The notes below the pieces were generated by a model. The model ran no database searches, was not told the origin of the DNA, and saw only the letters and a list, made by a program, of their open reading frames with translations. A stretch of DNA of 64,000 nt, taken from positions 4,994,501 to 5,058,500 of the forward strand of contig NZ_CP081299.1 of NCBI RefSeq assembly GCF_019711195.1. The letters are read 5' to 3'. The position numbers and the translations under genes were made by a program. Each line of letters starts with the position of its first letter. The stretch's first letter is position 1. Shown here in pieces: positions 50,710 to 58,838 of the stretch. Source of the stretch: Dyadobacter sp. NIV53 (GTDB lineage: Bacteria; Bacteroidota; Bacteroidia; Cytophagales; Spirosomataceae).

Positions 50710-52770
50710 TTAATTGACAGTTCCTCCGTTCCAAATCTCTTTTCCGGGCTGTACAAAAGCCAGGCTTCCATCCCTGTCTTCTGCCATCAATATCATTCCG
50801 TGGCTTTCCATTCCCATCATTTTCCTGGGGGCCAGATTGGCCAGGTATAAAACCTTTTTGCCAATAATATCTTCTGGTTTGAAATGCTCGGATATTCCGC
50901 TTAAAACCATCCTTTGTTCACTGCCAATGTCAACTTTTAATTTAAGCAGCTTTTTGCTTTTAGGAACATTTTCAGCTTCTACGATAGTTGCAACACGGAT
51001 ATCCATTTTAGCAAAATCGTCAAACTGGACTTCGGGTTTAACCTCGCTCACTACTTTTCCTTCCAATTGATTAAGCCGTTTGGCATCAAGTAGTTTCTGG
51101 ATTTGTTTTTCAATAACATGATCCTCGATTTTTTCAAAAAGAAGGCTTGCTTCTTCAATAACTTGTCCCGCATCAAGCAGATCAGGTTTGCCGGCATCAG
51201 CCCATGTTTTATTTTTAACACCTAGTTGAGTAATGATCTTTTGTGCTGTAAACGGGATCACCGGCTCAGAAACAATAGCAAGGGATGCAGTAATCTGCAA
51301 TGCAACATTCAGGATTGTATTTACACGGTCAGGATCAGTTTTGATAACATGCCATGGCTGCGTATCAGCCAGATATTTGTTTCCTAATCTCGCCAGATCC
51401 ATAATAAAAGTCAAAGCTTCACGAAAACGATAATTTTCCATCGCTTCCCCAATACGGATTGGAAAAGCAGCCAGTTCGCTTAAAACTTTCTGGTCAATTT
51501 CCTGCAATTCTCCGGCAGCGGGTACTTTTCCATTAAAAAACTTATGGGTAAGTACAACAGCACGATTGATAAAATTGCCAAAAATGCCTACCAGTTCACT
51601 GTTATTGCGGGTTTGGAAATCTTTCCAGGTAAATTCACTGTCTTTGGTTTCAGGTGCATTAGCTGCAAGTACATACCGCAATACATCCTGTTTTCCAGGA
51701 AGCTCTTCAAGATATTCATGTAACCATACGGCCCAGTTTCTGGAAGTGGATATTTTGTCTCCTTCCAGATTCATGAATTCATTAGCCGGAACATTATCAG
51801 GCAAAATCAGATTTCCTTCGGCAATAATTGTTGCCGGAAAAATAATGCAATGGAATACGATATTGTCTTTCCCAATGAAATGTACCAGTTTCGTATCTTT
51901 TTCTTTCCACCAGTTTTCCCAGCCTTCGTCAGTTCCGTTTTTCTGAATAAGCCAGTCTTTCGTTGCAGATATATACCCGATTGGTGCTTCAAACCATACA
52001 TATAATACTTTTCCGTCGGTACCAGGCAATGGTACAGGAATTCCCCAATCCAGGTCGCGTGTCATAGCACGGGGTTTCAGGCCTTCTTTTAACCATGACT
52101 GACATTGGCCCAATACATTGGTTTTCCATTCAGGATGGCTGTTTACGAAAGCTTCAACCTGAGGCTGTAACTTGTCCAACGGCAAAAACCAGTTGGTAGT
52201 AGCTTTCATAACCGGTTTTGCACCAGAAAGCATGGAGTGTGGTTCAATCAGTTCAGTCGGGCTCAGAGCAGAACCGCAGCGTTCGCATTGGTCGCCGTAA
52301 GCATTTGGATTAGCACACACAGGACAAGTACCTACGATATACCTGTCGGCCAGGAATTGCTGTGCCGTTTCATCATAATACTGTTCAGTGGTTTCTTCAA
52401 TAAAAACCCCTTTGTTATAAAGATCAGTAAAAATTTCCTGCGAAGTCTGATGATGGATTGGTTTGCTAGTACGGGAATAAACGTCAAATGATATACCGAG
52501 TTCTTTAAAAGCACTATCTATTTGTGTATAATATTTATCAACAACTCCTTGCGGAGTCAATCCTTCTTTTTTTGCACGAATGGTAATAGGCACACCATGT
52601 TCATCAGTGCCGCTAATGAATGCGACATCTTTACCATTGGAGCGCAAATAACGAACATATATATCGGCTGGAACATAACAACCGGCTAGGTGACCAATAT
52701 GAATGGGGCCATTTGCGTAAATAAGTGCCGCTGTAACGGTATATCTTTTTGGATCGGTGATTGCCATCAA
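50710..52770 (-). CDS. metG: Methionyl-tRNA synthetase
   Basis: 686 residues. The class I HIGH motif is in ALIYANGPIHIGHLAG. The zinc knuckle reads CPVCANPNAYGDQCERCG. The KMSKS loop is present as GDKISTSRN, a conservative variant common in this phylum. The anticodon-binding helical domain follows, and the last 110 residues (FDDFAKMDIRVATIVEAENV and on) are an EMAP-II/tRNA-binding OB-fold. Length matches the long MetRS form that dimerises through this domain. The start is Met1 at 52770 or the next codon. Confidence 0.97.
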   Translation of the reverse strand: MMAITDPKRYTVTAALIYANGPIHIGHLAGCYVPADIYVRYLRSNGKDVAFISGTDEHGVPITIRAKKEGLTPQGVVDKYYTQIDSAFKELGISFDVYSRTSKPIHHQTSQEIFTDLYNKGVFIEETTEQYYDETAQQFLADRYIVGTCPVCANPNAYGDQCERCGSALSPTELIEPHSMLSGAKPVMKATTNWFLPLDKLQPQVEAFVNSHPEWKTNVLGQCQSWLKEGLKPRAMTRDLDWGIPVPLPGTDGKVLYVWFEAPIGYISATKDWLIQKNGTDEGWENWWKEKDTKLVHFIGKDNIVFHCIIFPATIIAEGNLILPDNVPANEFMNLEGDKISTSRNWAVWLHEYLEELPGKQDVLRYVLAANAPETKDSEFTWKDFQTRNNSELVGIFGNFINRAVVLTHKFFNGKVPAAGELQEIDQKVLSELAAFPIRIGEAMENYRFREALTFIMDLARLGNKYLADTQPWHVIKTDPDRVNTILNVALQITASLAIVSEPVIPFTAQKIITQLGVKNKTWADAGKPDLLDAGQVIEEASLLFEKIEDHVIEKQIQKLLDAKRLNQLEGKVVSEVKPEVQFDDFAKMDIRVATIVEAENVPKSKKLLKLKVDIGSEQRMVLSGISEHFKPEDIIGKKVLYLANLAPRKMMGMESHGMILMAEDRDGSLAFVQPGKEIWNGGTVN

Positions 52771-52837
52771 TTTTTTACTCTGAAAATGTATAATGCAGCA
52801 AAGTTAATGAAATCGTTGTGAGAGCGGTTGGTTGAGC

Positions 52838-52930
52838 GAATCAAGTTTTGTGATCGGTGAAGTCAAGGTATATTTTGGAGAAGTCAGGTTATGTGCCAGA
52901 GAAGTCAAGTTTTTGAAACTTGACTTCTCT
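52838..52930. repeat. 21-bp tandem repeats and hairpin upstream of metG and DUF2975
   Basis: The gap 52771-53155 (385 bases) holds GAAGTCA at 52859, 52880 and 52901, exactly 21 bases apart, and a degenerate GAATCAAG at 52838, again 21 bases earlier. The last copy forms a perfect 15-bp hairpin (52898-52912 with 52916-52930, loop TTG). A related CACTTCTCT occurs at 53002-53010. The rest of the gap is AT-rich without other signals. Confidence 0.75.
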
Positions 52931-53155
52931 AAATCAGCAAAACCCACTATTTGATATCATCAGGTGTGCCTCTTTTAAAGCTTGTTAAATCTGTAACACT
53001 TCACTTCTCTATTTTGGCCAAAATAAAATACAAACAAGCAAAAACAATCAGTTAAGTATGTTACGTTTGATAAAATGTAAAATATATTTGTCATTTATTA
53101 AATTATACTTTACATTTAAAAAATTAAATCTTCTCTTTCAAAACAAATATTATCT

Positions 53156-53656
53156 ATGAAAACAAAAAACTTATTATCAAATGCCTGGCGGCCTTTTGGA
53201 TGGGTATTAATTATCATTGTTATTTTAATGCATTTATGGGGAGTTTTTATGGGAGAGCAGTATCCACTAAATTTTGGTATAGAGATCCCGTTACCTTTTA
53301 ATTTTGGAGGATTTGATTTATCTGAAAATCATTTTATAATACAGGGTAAGCTTCATCTTCAGGCTTTGGAAATAATAAGTTTGCTGATGATTGCCGGTTT
53401 AATGATCGTTGGCTTTTCAAGATTGAAAATTGAAGATGAAAGAGTTGCTCAAATCAGGTTGGAATCTTTACAATGGGGTATTTATGCAAACTATCTGATA
53501 TTGGCTTTGTGCATACTACTTGTTTACGGCGGTGCATTTTTTATGATTATGACTTATGCAATGTTCACGCCACTTCTCATTTTTCTATTACGATTTTACT
53601 GGTTACTTCTGATAGCTCCTGCAATTGAAGCAAATAGAGAAAGGAATTTAGCATGA
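53156..53656 (+). CDS. DUF2975 membrane protein
   Basis: 166 residues with four hydrophobic helices (about 15-35, 67-85, 103-125, 135-155). The family signature is the conserved topology and the segment NHFIIQGKLHLQALEIISLL. DUF2975 proteins are regularly paired with a small Cro/CI-type regulator as here; the next gene overlaps its stop by four bases (ATGA). The function is unknown; the pair may form a membrane-linked regulatory module. Confidence 0.82.
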   Translation: MKTKNLLSNAWRPFGWVLIIIVILMHLWGVFMGEQYPLNFGIEIPLPFNFGGFDLSENHFIIQGKLHLQALEIISLLMIAGLMIVGFSRLKIEDERVAQIRLESLQWGIYANYLILALCILLVYGGAFFMIMTYAMFTPLLIFLLRFYWLLLIAPAIEANRERNLA

Positions 53657-53853
53657 AAAACAGAATCAGAATCGAACGTGCCATATTGAACATTACCCAG
53701 GCTGATCTTGCTGACCGGTTGTCAGTATCGCGGCAAACCATTAATGCTATTGAAGCAGGAAAATATTCGCCTACACTGGCATTGGGTATGAAAATCGCAA
53801 GAGAATTTGAGAAAACGGTGAATGAGGTTTTTGAATTGGACGAAGGGGATTAA
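53653..53853 (+). CDS. Small XRE-family (YozG-like) transcriptional regulator
   Basis: 66 residues, one helix-turn-helix domain: IRIERAILNITQADLADRLS, then VSRQTINAIEAGKYSPTLALG, then EKTVNEVFELDEGD. It is the compact, stand-alone type typical of genes that follow DUF2975. Start ATG overlaps the DUF2975 stop by four bases, so the pair is translationally coupled. Autoregulation through the repeats upstream is a reasonable guess, not shown. Confidence 0.9.
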   Translation: MKNRIRIERAILNITQADLADRLSVSRQTINAIEAGKYSPTLALGMKIAREFEKTVNEVFELDEGD

Positions 53854-53906
53854 CAAAAGATTTGTTAAATTTTACAAAGTTGTCAAATCTAAACTGAATC
53901 TAATAC

Positions 53907-53936
53907 TTGCAAAATGTGCCTATTTTAATATATTTG
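53907..53936 (+). promoter_or_regulatory. Bacteroidota-type promoter for the next hypothetical gene
   Basis: TTG at 53907-53909 and TATATTTG at 53929-53936 are separated by 19 bases, matching the TTG-N19-TAnnTTTG pattern of the phylum. A start of transcription near 53942 would precede the TTG codon at 53971 by about 30 bases. This is the best complete promoter match in the window. Confidence 0.65.
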
Positions 53937-53970
53937 TAACATTGTAAGTAATTTTTATACTATTAGAACA

Positions 53971-54525
53971 TTGAGCCGGCTTCTATCCATCATTTTGCTG
54001 GGGCTTTTACTTTACAACATGATTGGCTATTCCGTAGTCTATTTGTTGGAAGAGAAGTATGCCATCAGCGATAGCGGAAGTCATCATTATATTGAAAAAA
54101 ATACAGCTTCAAGGGATATTGTTATTAAAGTTCCTGTAACTGTACCTTATCAGACCAACTGGGATGCTCCTGAACCCGTCGAGGGACAAATTGAACATCA
54201 GGGACAGTTTTATAAAATGGTTACTCAGCAGCTGATCAATGATACACTGTATGTTCATTGCGAATATGATCAGAATGCAAGGGATCAGTTTATGGATCTG
54301 GCTTCAAAAATTAATGATCAGGTGGGCGGCAATGATTCTGAATCCCATAATCAATCTCACGCTAAGATCCTTAAAAGTTTTCTGAAAGAATATATGGCCA
54401 CCACAGGCAAACATATATTTTATATTTTTGAATGGCCTGCATCTGTTAGCTATGAACAGATTTATAATGCAATGTTTACCGAATCTCACCTGAGTATTCC
54501 ATCACCACCGCCAGATCTGGCTTAA
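53971..54525 (+). CDS. Hypothetical protein with one N-terminal membrane anchor
   Basis: 184 residues from a TTG start; no ATG is found before Met17, which lies in the hydrophobic helix (residues 3-25). The remaining 160 residues are polar and probably extracytoplasmic: KNTASRDIVIKVPVTVPYQT, HQGQFYKMVTQQLINDTLYV, and a C-terminal helical part ending PSPPPDLA. No family recognised. It has its own promoter match. The 300-base gap after it holds no gene, repeat or obvious terminator. Confidence 0.6.
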   Translation: MSRLLSIILLGLLLYNMIGYSVVYLLEEKYAISDSGSHHYIEKNTASRDIVIKVPVTVPYQTNWDAPEPVEGQIEHQGQFYKMVTQQLINDTLYVHCEYDQNARDQFMDLASKINDQVGGNDSESHNQSHAKILKSFLKEYMATTGKHIFYIFEWPASVSYEQIYNAMFTESHLSIPSPPPDLA

Positions 54526-54864
54526 TTACACATGGGATTTTCCGAAAATTCAATTTAGTCTTTTCTTGCAATTTGAACCGGTTGCTTACTGTAATCCGGA
54601 AAGCTTAACACGCATTTTAAATTGTCAATTGCCTGATTGTGAATTTTCATATACTTCCTGCTGTATTGCATATTGTTTAATTTCTGGCTTATGTCATTGA
54701 TTTTTCTTGTTAAGAAATTTCAAATTATAATGTGTCAGACTGTTTATTCTGTGCGTCAATTTTTTTCCATTTTAGCAAAATTGGTTTTCCAGCAAGCTGC
54801 TGTGGTTTGTTAGCTTCGGGCAACAAATTACTGTGTGGCTGCATTCAAAGTTACGTCCAACCAA
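54526..54864. other. 339-base intergenic stretch without recognised features
   Basis: AT-rich, no coding frame beyond the in-frame extension of the next gene to a GTG at 54835. I see no strong hairpin and no clear promoter match. It should contain the promoter of the AhpD/TonB gene array. Confidence 0.4.
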
Positions 54865-55422
54865 ATGGCACATATTAAATTACCCAACGAAGAACTTCCC
54901 GGAATTGTAGGACTGTTCGATTTCCGGCCTGAAACAGCAGCGCCCTTACGATTACTCGCTGAAACATTATTAAGAGGCAATTCAACATTAAGCAGTGGTG
55001 AAAGAGAATTAATTGCTTCTTATGTATCCCATTTAAACGATTGCCACTTTTGCCATACTTCACATGGTGCTGCTGCTATTGCACATTTAGCATGTGACAT
55101 CAGCCTGATCGACGATATTAAAGAGGGATTTCAAACGATTCCTGTTTCCTCAAAACTTTCTGCTTTGTTAAATATTGCTTCAAAAGTGCAAAGAGGGGGA
55201 AAACATGTTCTTCCGGAAGATATAGAAAGTGCAAAGCTGGAAGGTGCTTCTGATGAGGAAATTCATGATACTGTACTGATAGCCGCATCTTTTTGCATGT
55301 TCAACCGCTATGTGGACGGACTTGGTACGTGGGCTCCTAAGGAAAATGAAGCTTACCGTGACATGGGAAGAAGGATGGCATTTGCCGGTTATTTGAGACC
55401 AGAAGTGAAACCCGTCGCATAA
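54865..55422 (+). CDS. AhpD-like (carboxymuconolactone decarboxylase fold) protein, first copy
   Basis: 185 residues from the ATG at 54865 (MAHIKLPNEELPGIVGLF), chosen because both paralogues in the window start in the same way; a GTG ten codons earlier is possible. GERELIASYVSHLNDCHFCHTSHGAAA carries the AhpD relay: Glu, C-x-x-C and His. The second repeat has EEIHDTVLIAASFCMFNRYV, the family's C-terminal pattern. Such proteins are thiol peroxidase-related or act on small organic hydroperoxides or lactones. It leads a run of same-strand genes with small gaps. Substrate unknown. Confidence 0.88.
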   Translation: MAHIKLPNEELPGIVGLFDFRPETAAPLRLLAETLLRGNSTLSSGERELIASYVSHLNDCHFCHTSHGAAAIAHLACDISLIDDIKEGFQTIPVSSKLSALLNIASKVQRGGKHVLPEDIESAKLEGASDEEIHDTVLIAASFCMFNRYVDGLGTWAPKENEAYRDMGRRMAFAGYLRPEVKPVA

Positions 55423-55456
55423 TCGCAATTCTAACTTTGAAAATTCTGTAATTACA

Positions 55457-56024
55457 ATGCCACATATACCACTTCCATCGCATTTGCCGGGAATTACCGG
55501 TTTACTGGAATACAGAAAAGATACAGCAGCTCCAATCAGAGTGCTGACGCAGATTTTACTTCGTGGAGAATCAACACTTACACCCGGGGAAAGGGAATTG
55601 ATTGCTACGGTAGTGTCACATAACAATGAATGTACCTTTTGCACTTCGGCCCATACTGCGGCGGCCGATTTACTTTTTAGGGGAATCTGAAACCTGCGAA
55701 ATAATGAAACAGGATATTGATTCTACACCAGTAAGTGATAAAATGAAAGCGTTACTGAAAATAGCAAAACTTGTTCAAAAAAGCGGTAAAGCTGTTACTC
55801 CGGATGCAATAGAATTAGCCAGGACTCATGGTGCAACTGATCTGGAAATCCATGATACAGTACTGATTGCAGCTTTATTTTGTCTTTACAACCGCTATGT
55901 AGATGGCCTGGCAAGTGTTACTCCAGCCGAACCGGAATTTTACCAGTATCTGGGTGAACGGATTGTTAATCACGGTTATAACCGTTTGCCACAAGGATAC
56001 GATCACCTGAAAAATCAGTTATAA
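55457..56024 (+). pseudogene. AhpD-like protein, second copy, interrupted by a one-base shift
   Basis: A paralogue of the gene before it, 34 bases away. The first frame (55457-55690) reads MPHIPLPSHLPGITGLLEYR and holds the relay GERELIATVVSHNNECTFCTSAH before ending after DLLFRGI. The second frame (open from 55626 to 56024) continues LGESETCEIMKQDIDSTPVS to the end, matching the C-terminal half of the intact copy. The shift is at a T run (CTTTTTAGG, near 55672-55678); with one T fewer the product would be about 189 residues, equal to its neighbours. It may be a real inactivation or a sequencing error. The active-site Cys pair lies before the break. Confidence 0.85.
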
Positions 56025-56050
56025 AACCGTCTTTAAATTGCAATTACTCT

Positions 56051-58822
56051 ATGAAAAGAAAATTACTTCTCCTGATAGCCCTGCTTCATCTTTCATTTGC
56101 ACACATTATCATAGCTCAAACCAGTAAAATTACCGGCACTGTACATGATTCTGAAAATAGCCATGCACTATCCGGGGTTTCTGTTTCTGTAAAAGGAAAG
56201 AATTCCGGTACTGTTACTAATTCGGACGGAAGTTTTGAATTTCAGACTTCTATTTCTGCTACACTCGTTATTTCTTTTGTTGGATACAGCCGCCAGGAAA
56301 TAAAAGTTACCGGTACCGAACCTCTTAAAATCAGTTTGGTACAAGCTACCGAAGAACTGAACCAGGTTGTTATTTCGGCTTCAAGAATTGAAGAAAACAT
56401 CCTTCGTTCACCCGTAAGCATTGAAAAAATGGATGCACGTGGTGTGCAGCAAACTCCTTCCGCTAATTTTTATGATGGTTTGGTGAATATGAAGTCTGTT
56501 GATATGGTAACCAGCAGTCTTACTTACAAACAGATTAATACCAGAGGATTTAACAGTACAGGTAATAGTCGTTTTTTACAATTGGTAGATGGTGTTGACA
56601 ACCAGCCTTCCGGGCTTGGTTTTGCCATGGGTAATTTATTCGGCCCACATGATCTTGATGTTGAGAGTGTTGAATTAATTCCGGGGGCAGCATCTGCGTT
56701 ATATGGCCCAATTGCATTCAATGGCATGCTGTATACAAGAACTAAAAATCCGTTTGATTATCAGGGATTGAGTGCTCAGACAAAATTTGGTATCAATCAT
56801 ATCAACGACGGAACCGGTATGGGTGCAAAACCTATGTATGACATGGCAATCCGTTATGCCAAAGCATTTAATAATCGTTTTGCATTTAAGCTGAATGCTT
56901 CGTATCTGAAAGGAACAGATTGGTATGCAACTAATTACACGGATGTTGACCCGAATACACCGGAAGCTAACCGGGGGCCAAAAAATCCGGGCAGAAATGC
57001 TTTAAATATATATGGAGACGAAGTTGCACAAACTATTCCGGGCATTGGAAGGGTATCGCGTACCGGATATAAAGAGATGGATCTGGCTACGTATGGCGTT
57101 TATAGCCTGAAATTAAACGGGGCACTCCATTACAGGATTACTGATAAAATTGAAGCAATTTACCAGGGAAATTTTAATCAGGGAACGGCACAATACACGG
57201 GAAGTAACAGGTTTGTAATCAATGACTTTAAATTAATTCAGCACCGTTTGGAATTAAAGGGTAGCAATTTCTATGTACGGGCCTATTCAACGCACGAAAA
57301 TTCTACAAACTCTTACAATACACGCGCGCTCGGCCAGCAAATTAACCGGACTTGGGTTAAGGATTTAGCGGGTAATGTAGTAGCACCATCAGCGGCGGAT
57401 GCTACCTGGTTTCAGCGCTATACAGCGGCATATAACGGAACTATAAGCGGAATAGCAGGAAAAGATAATGATCTTGCGCGTTCGTTTGCTGATGAAGGAA
57501 GAACCCTGCCAGGAACTACTGCTTTTAATGATGCAAAGGAAAATCTGATTCAAACACGTGGATTGAATGGAGCAGGGATTTTAAGTAAGTCCAGTCTTCG
57601 CCATATTGAAGGGCTGTATGATTTTAGCTCTAAGCTGAGGGTTCTTAATTTACAGGTTGGGGGTAATTACAGGAAGTATTTTCTTAATTCAGAAGGAACG
57701 CTGTTTGATGATAAGGATAAGAAAATTACCAATGGTGAATATGGAATGTTTATCCAGGCTTCAAAGGCATTACTGGATAATAAATTAAAGCTGACCCTAT
57801 CAGGACGATACGATAAAAACCAGAATTTTGATGGAAGTTTTACTCCACGGGCTTCTGCCGTATTTTCTCCACATGAAAACCATCATTTCAGAGCGTCCTA
57901 TCAAACCGGATTCAGAAACCCTTCTATAAGTGACCAGTTTATCAAGCTGAATGTTGGGCCAATCATCATTTTAGGCGGAGCTCCTAGCAATTCGGTAGGT
58001 TTGAATGCGTATGAAAATTCGGTGACCATTGCTTCCTTTTCTGCTTTTGCAAGTGCTTTTAGTGAAGACTTACAAAAAGGTACACCTTTTCCGCAGGCCG
58101 TAAACAATAATAAGGAAAAGCTTGTAAAATCAAACGTACCGGCCATTAAATCAGAAAAAGTAAAAAGTTATGAAATTGGATACAAGGGCTTGATTGCTAA
58201 AAGATTATTATTAGATGTCAACTACTATTATAGCGAGTACACCGACTTTCTGATCAATGCAGTTGTAGCAAGAGCCAATGCAAATATTTTGCTGCCGGAC
58301 GGAACAGTCAACCCGGTTGCAGCGACCGAACTTCTCGGGCCGGCCAGGCAACTTTTTCAGCTTTATACCAACGCAGCAGATAAGGTATCGATCCAGGGTG
58401 TAAGTGCAGGCCTTAACTATGCTTTTGAAAAAAACTATCGCTTAGGTTTTAACACAACATGGGCAGATTTCAATCTTAAAGAAGCTGATAAGGATAATAT
58501 TCCTGCTTTCAACACACCCAAATGGAAAACTAATCTGACACTGGGTAATGCAAGGCTGACCGAAAAATTAGGATTTAATGTTGCCTGGCACTGGCAGAGC
58601 AAATTTGACTGGTACGGATCATTCAATGAAATGAGGCCCGGAAAAATTTCGGCGTATAGCCTTCTTGATGCTCAGGTTAGTTATAAAGTTCCTGGTCTGA
58701 AAACTACCGTAAAACTGGGGGCTTCCAATTTGACCAATAAATATATTGTACAGGCTTACGGCTCACCGGCAGTGGGTGGATTGTATTATGTAAGCCTGAA
58801 TTTTGACCAGTTATTCAGATAA
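56051..58822 (+). CDS. TonB-dependent receptor
   Basis: 923 residues. Signal peptide ending near HIIIAQ. Carboxypeptidase-D-like domain at about 24-108 (GTVHDSENSHALSGVSVSVK). Plug with TEELNQVVISASRIEENILR, then ARGVQQTPSANFYDGLVNMK and LQLVDGVDNQPSGLGFAMGN. The barrel ends VSLNFDQLFR with the terminal aromatic/basic pattern of OMPs. No STN domain and no SusD partner, so it is of the siderophore/vitamin/peptide receptor style rather than SusC. Imports a ligand across the outer membrane with TonB. Downstream are a surface propeller lipoprotein and an MFS transporter, which could continue the route. Confidence 0.95.
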   Translation: MKRKLLLLIALLHLSFAHIIIAQTSKITGTVHDSENSHALSGVSVSVKGKNSGTVTNSDGSFEFQTSISATLVISFVGYSRQEIKVTGTEPLKISLVQATEELNQVVISASRIEENILRSPVSIEKMDARGVQQTPSANFYDGLVNMKSVDMVTSSLTYKQINTRGFNSTGNSRFLQLVDGVDNQPSGLGFAMGNLFGPHDLDVESVELIPGAASALYGPIAFNGMLYTRTKNPFDYQGLSAQTKFGINHINDGTGMGAKPMYDMAIRYAKAFNNRFAFKLNASYLKGTDWYATNYTDVDPNTPEANRGPKNPGRNALNIYGDEVAQTIPGIGRVSRTGYKEMDLATYGVYSLKLNGALHYRITDKIEAIYQGNFNQGTAQYTGSNRFVINDFKLIQHRLELKGSNFYVRAYSTHENSTNSYNTRALGQQINRTWVKDLAGNVVAPSAADATWFQRYTAAYNGTISGIAGKDNDLARSFADEGRTLPGTTAFNDAKENLIQTRGLNGAGILSKSSLRHIEGLYDFSSKLRVLNLQVGGNYRKYFLNSEGTLFDDKDKKITNGEYGMFIQASKALLDNKLKLTLSGRYDKNQNFDGSFTPRASAVFSPHENHHFRASYQTGFRNPSISDQFIKLNVGPIIILGGAPSNSVGLNAYENSVTIASFSAFASAFSEDLQKGTPFPQAVNNNKEKLVKSNVPAIKSEKVKSYEIGYKGLIAKRLLLDVNYYYSEYTDFLINAVVARANANILLPDGTVNPVAATELLGPARQLFQLYTNAADKVSIQGVSAGLNYAFEKNYRLGFNTTWADFNLKEADKDNIPAFNTPKWKTNLTLGNARLTEKLGFNVAWHWQSKFDWYGSFNEMRPGKISAYSLLDAQVSYKVPGLKTTVKLGASNLTNKYIVQAYGSPAVGGLYYVSLNFDQLFR

Positions 58823-58838
58823 TAAATCACACACAACT

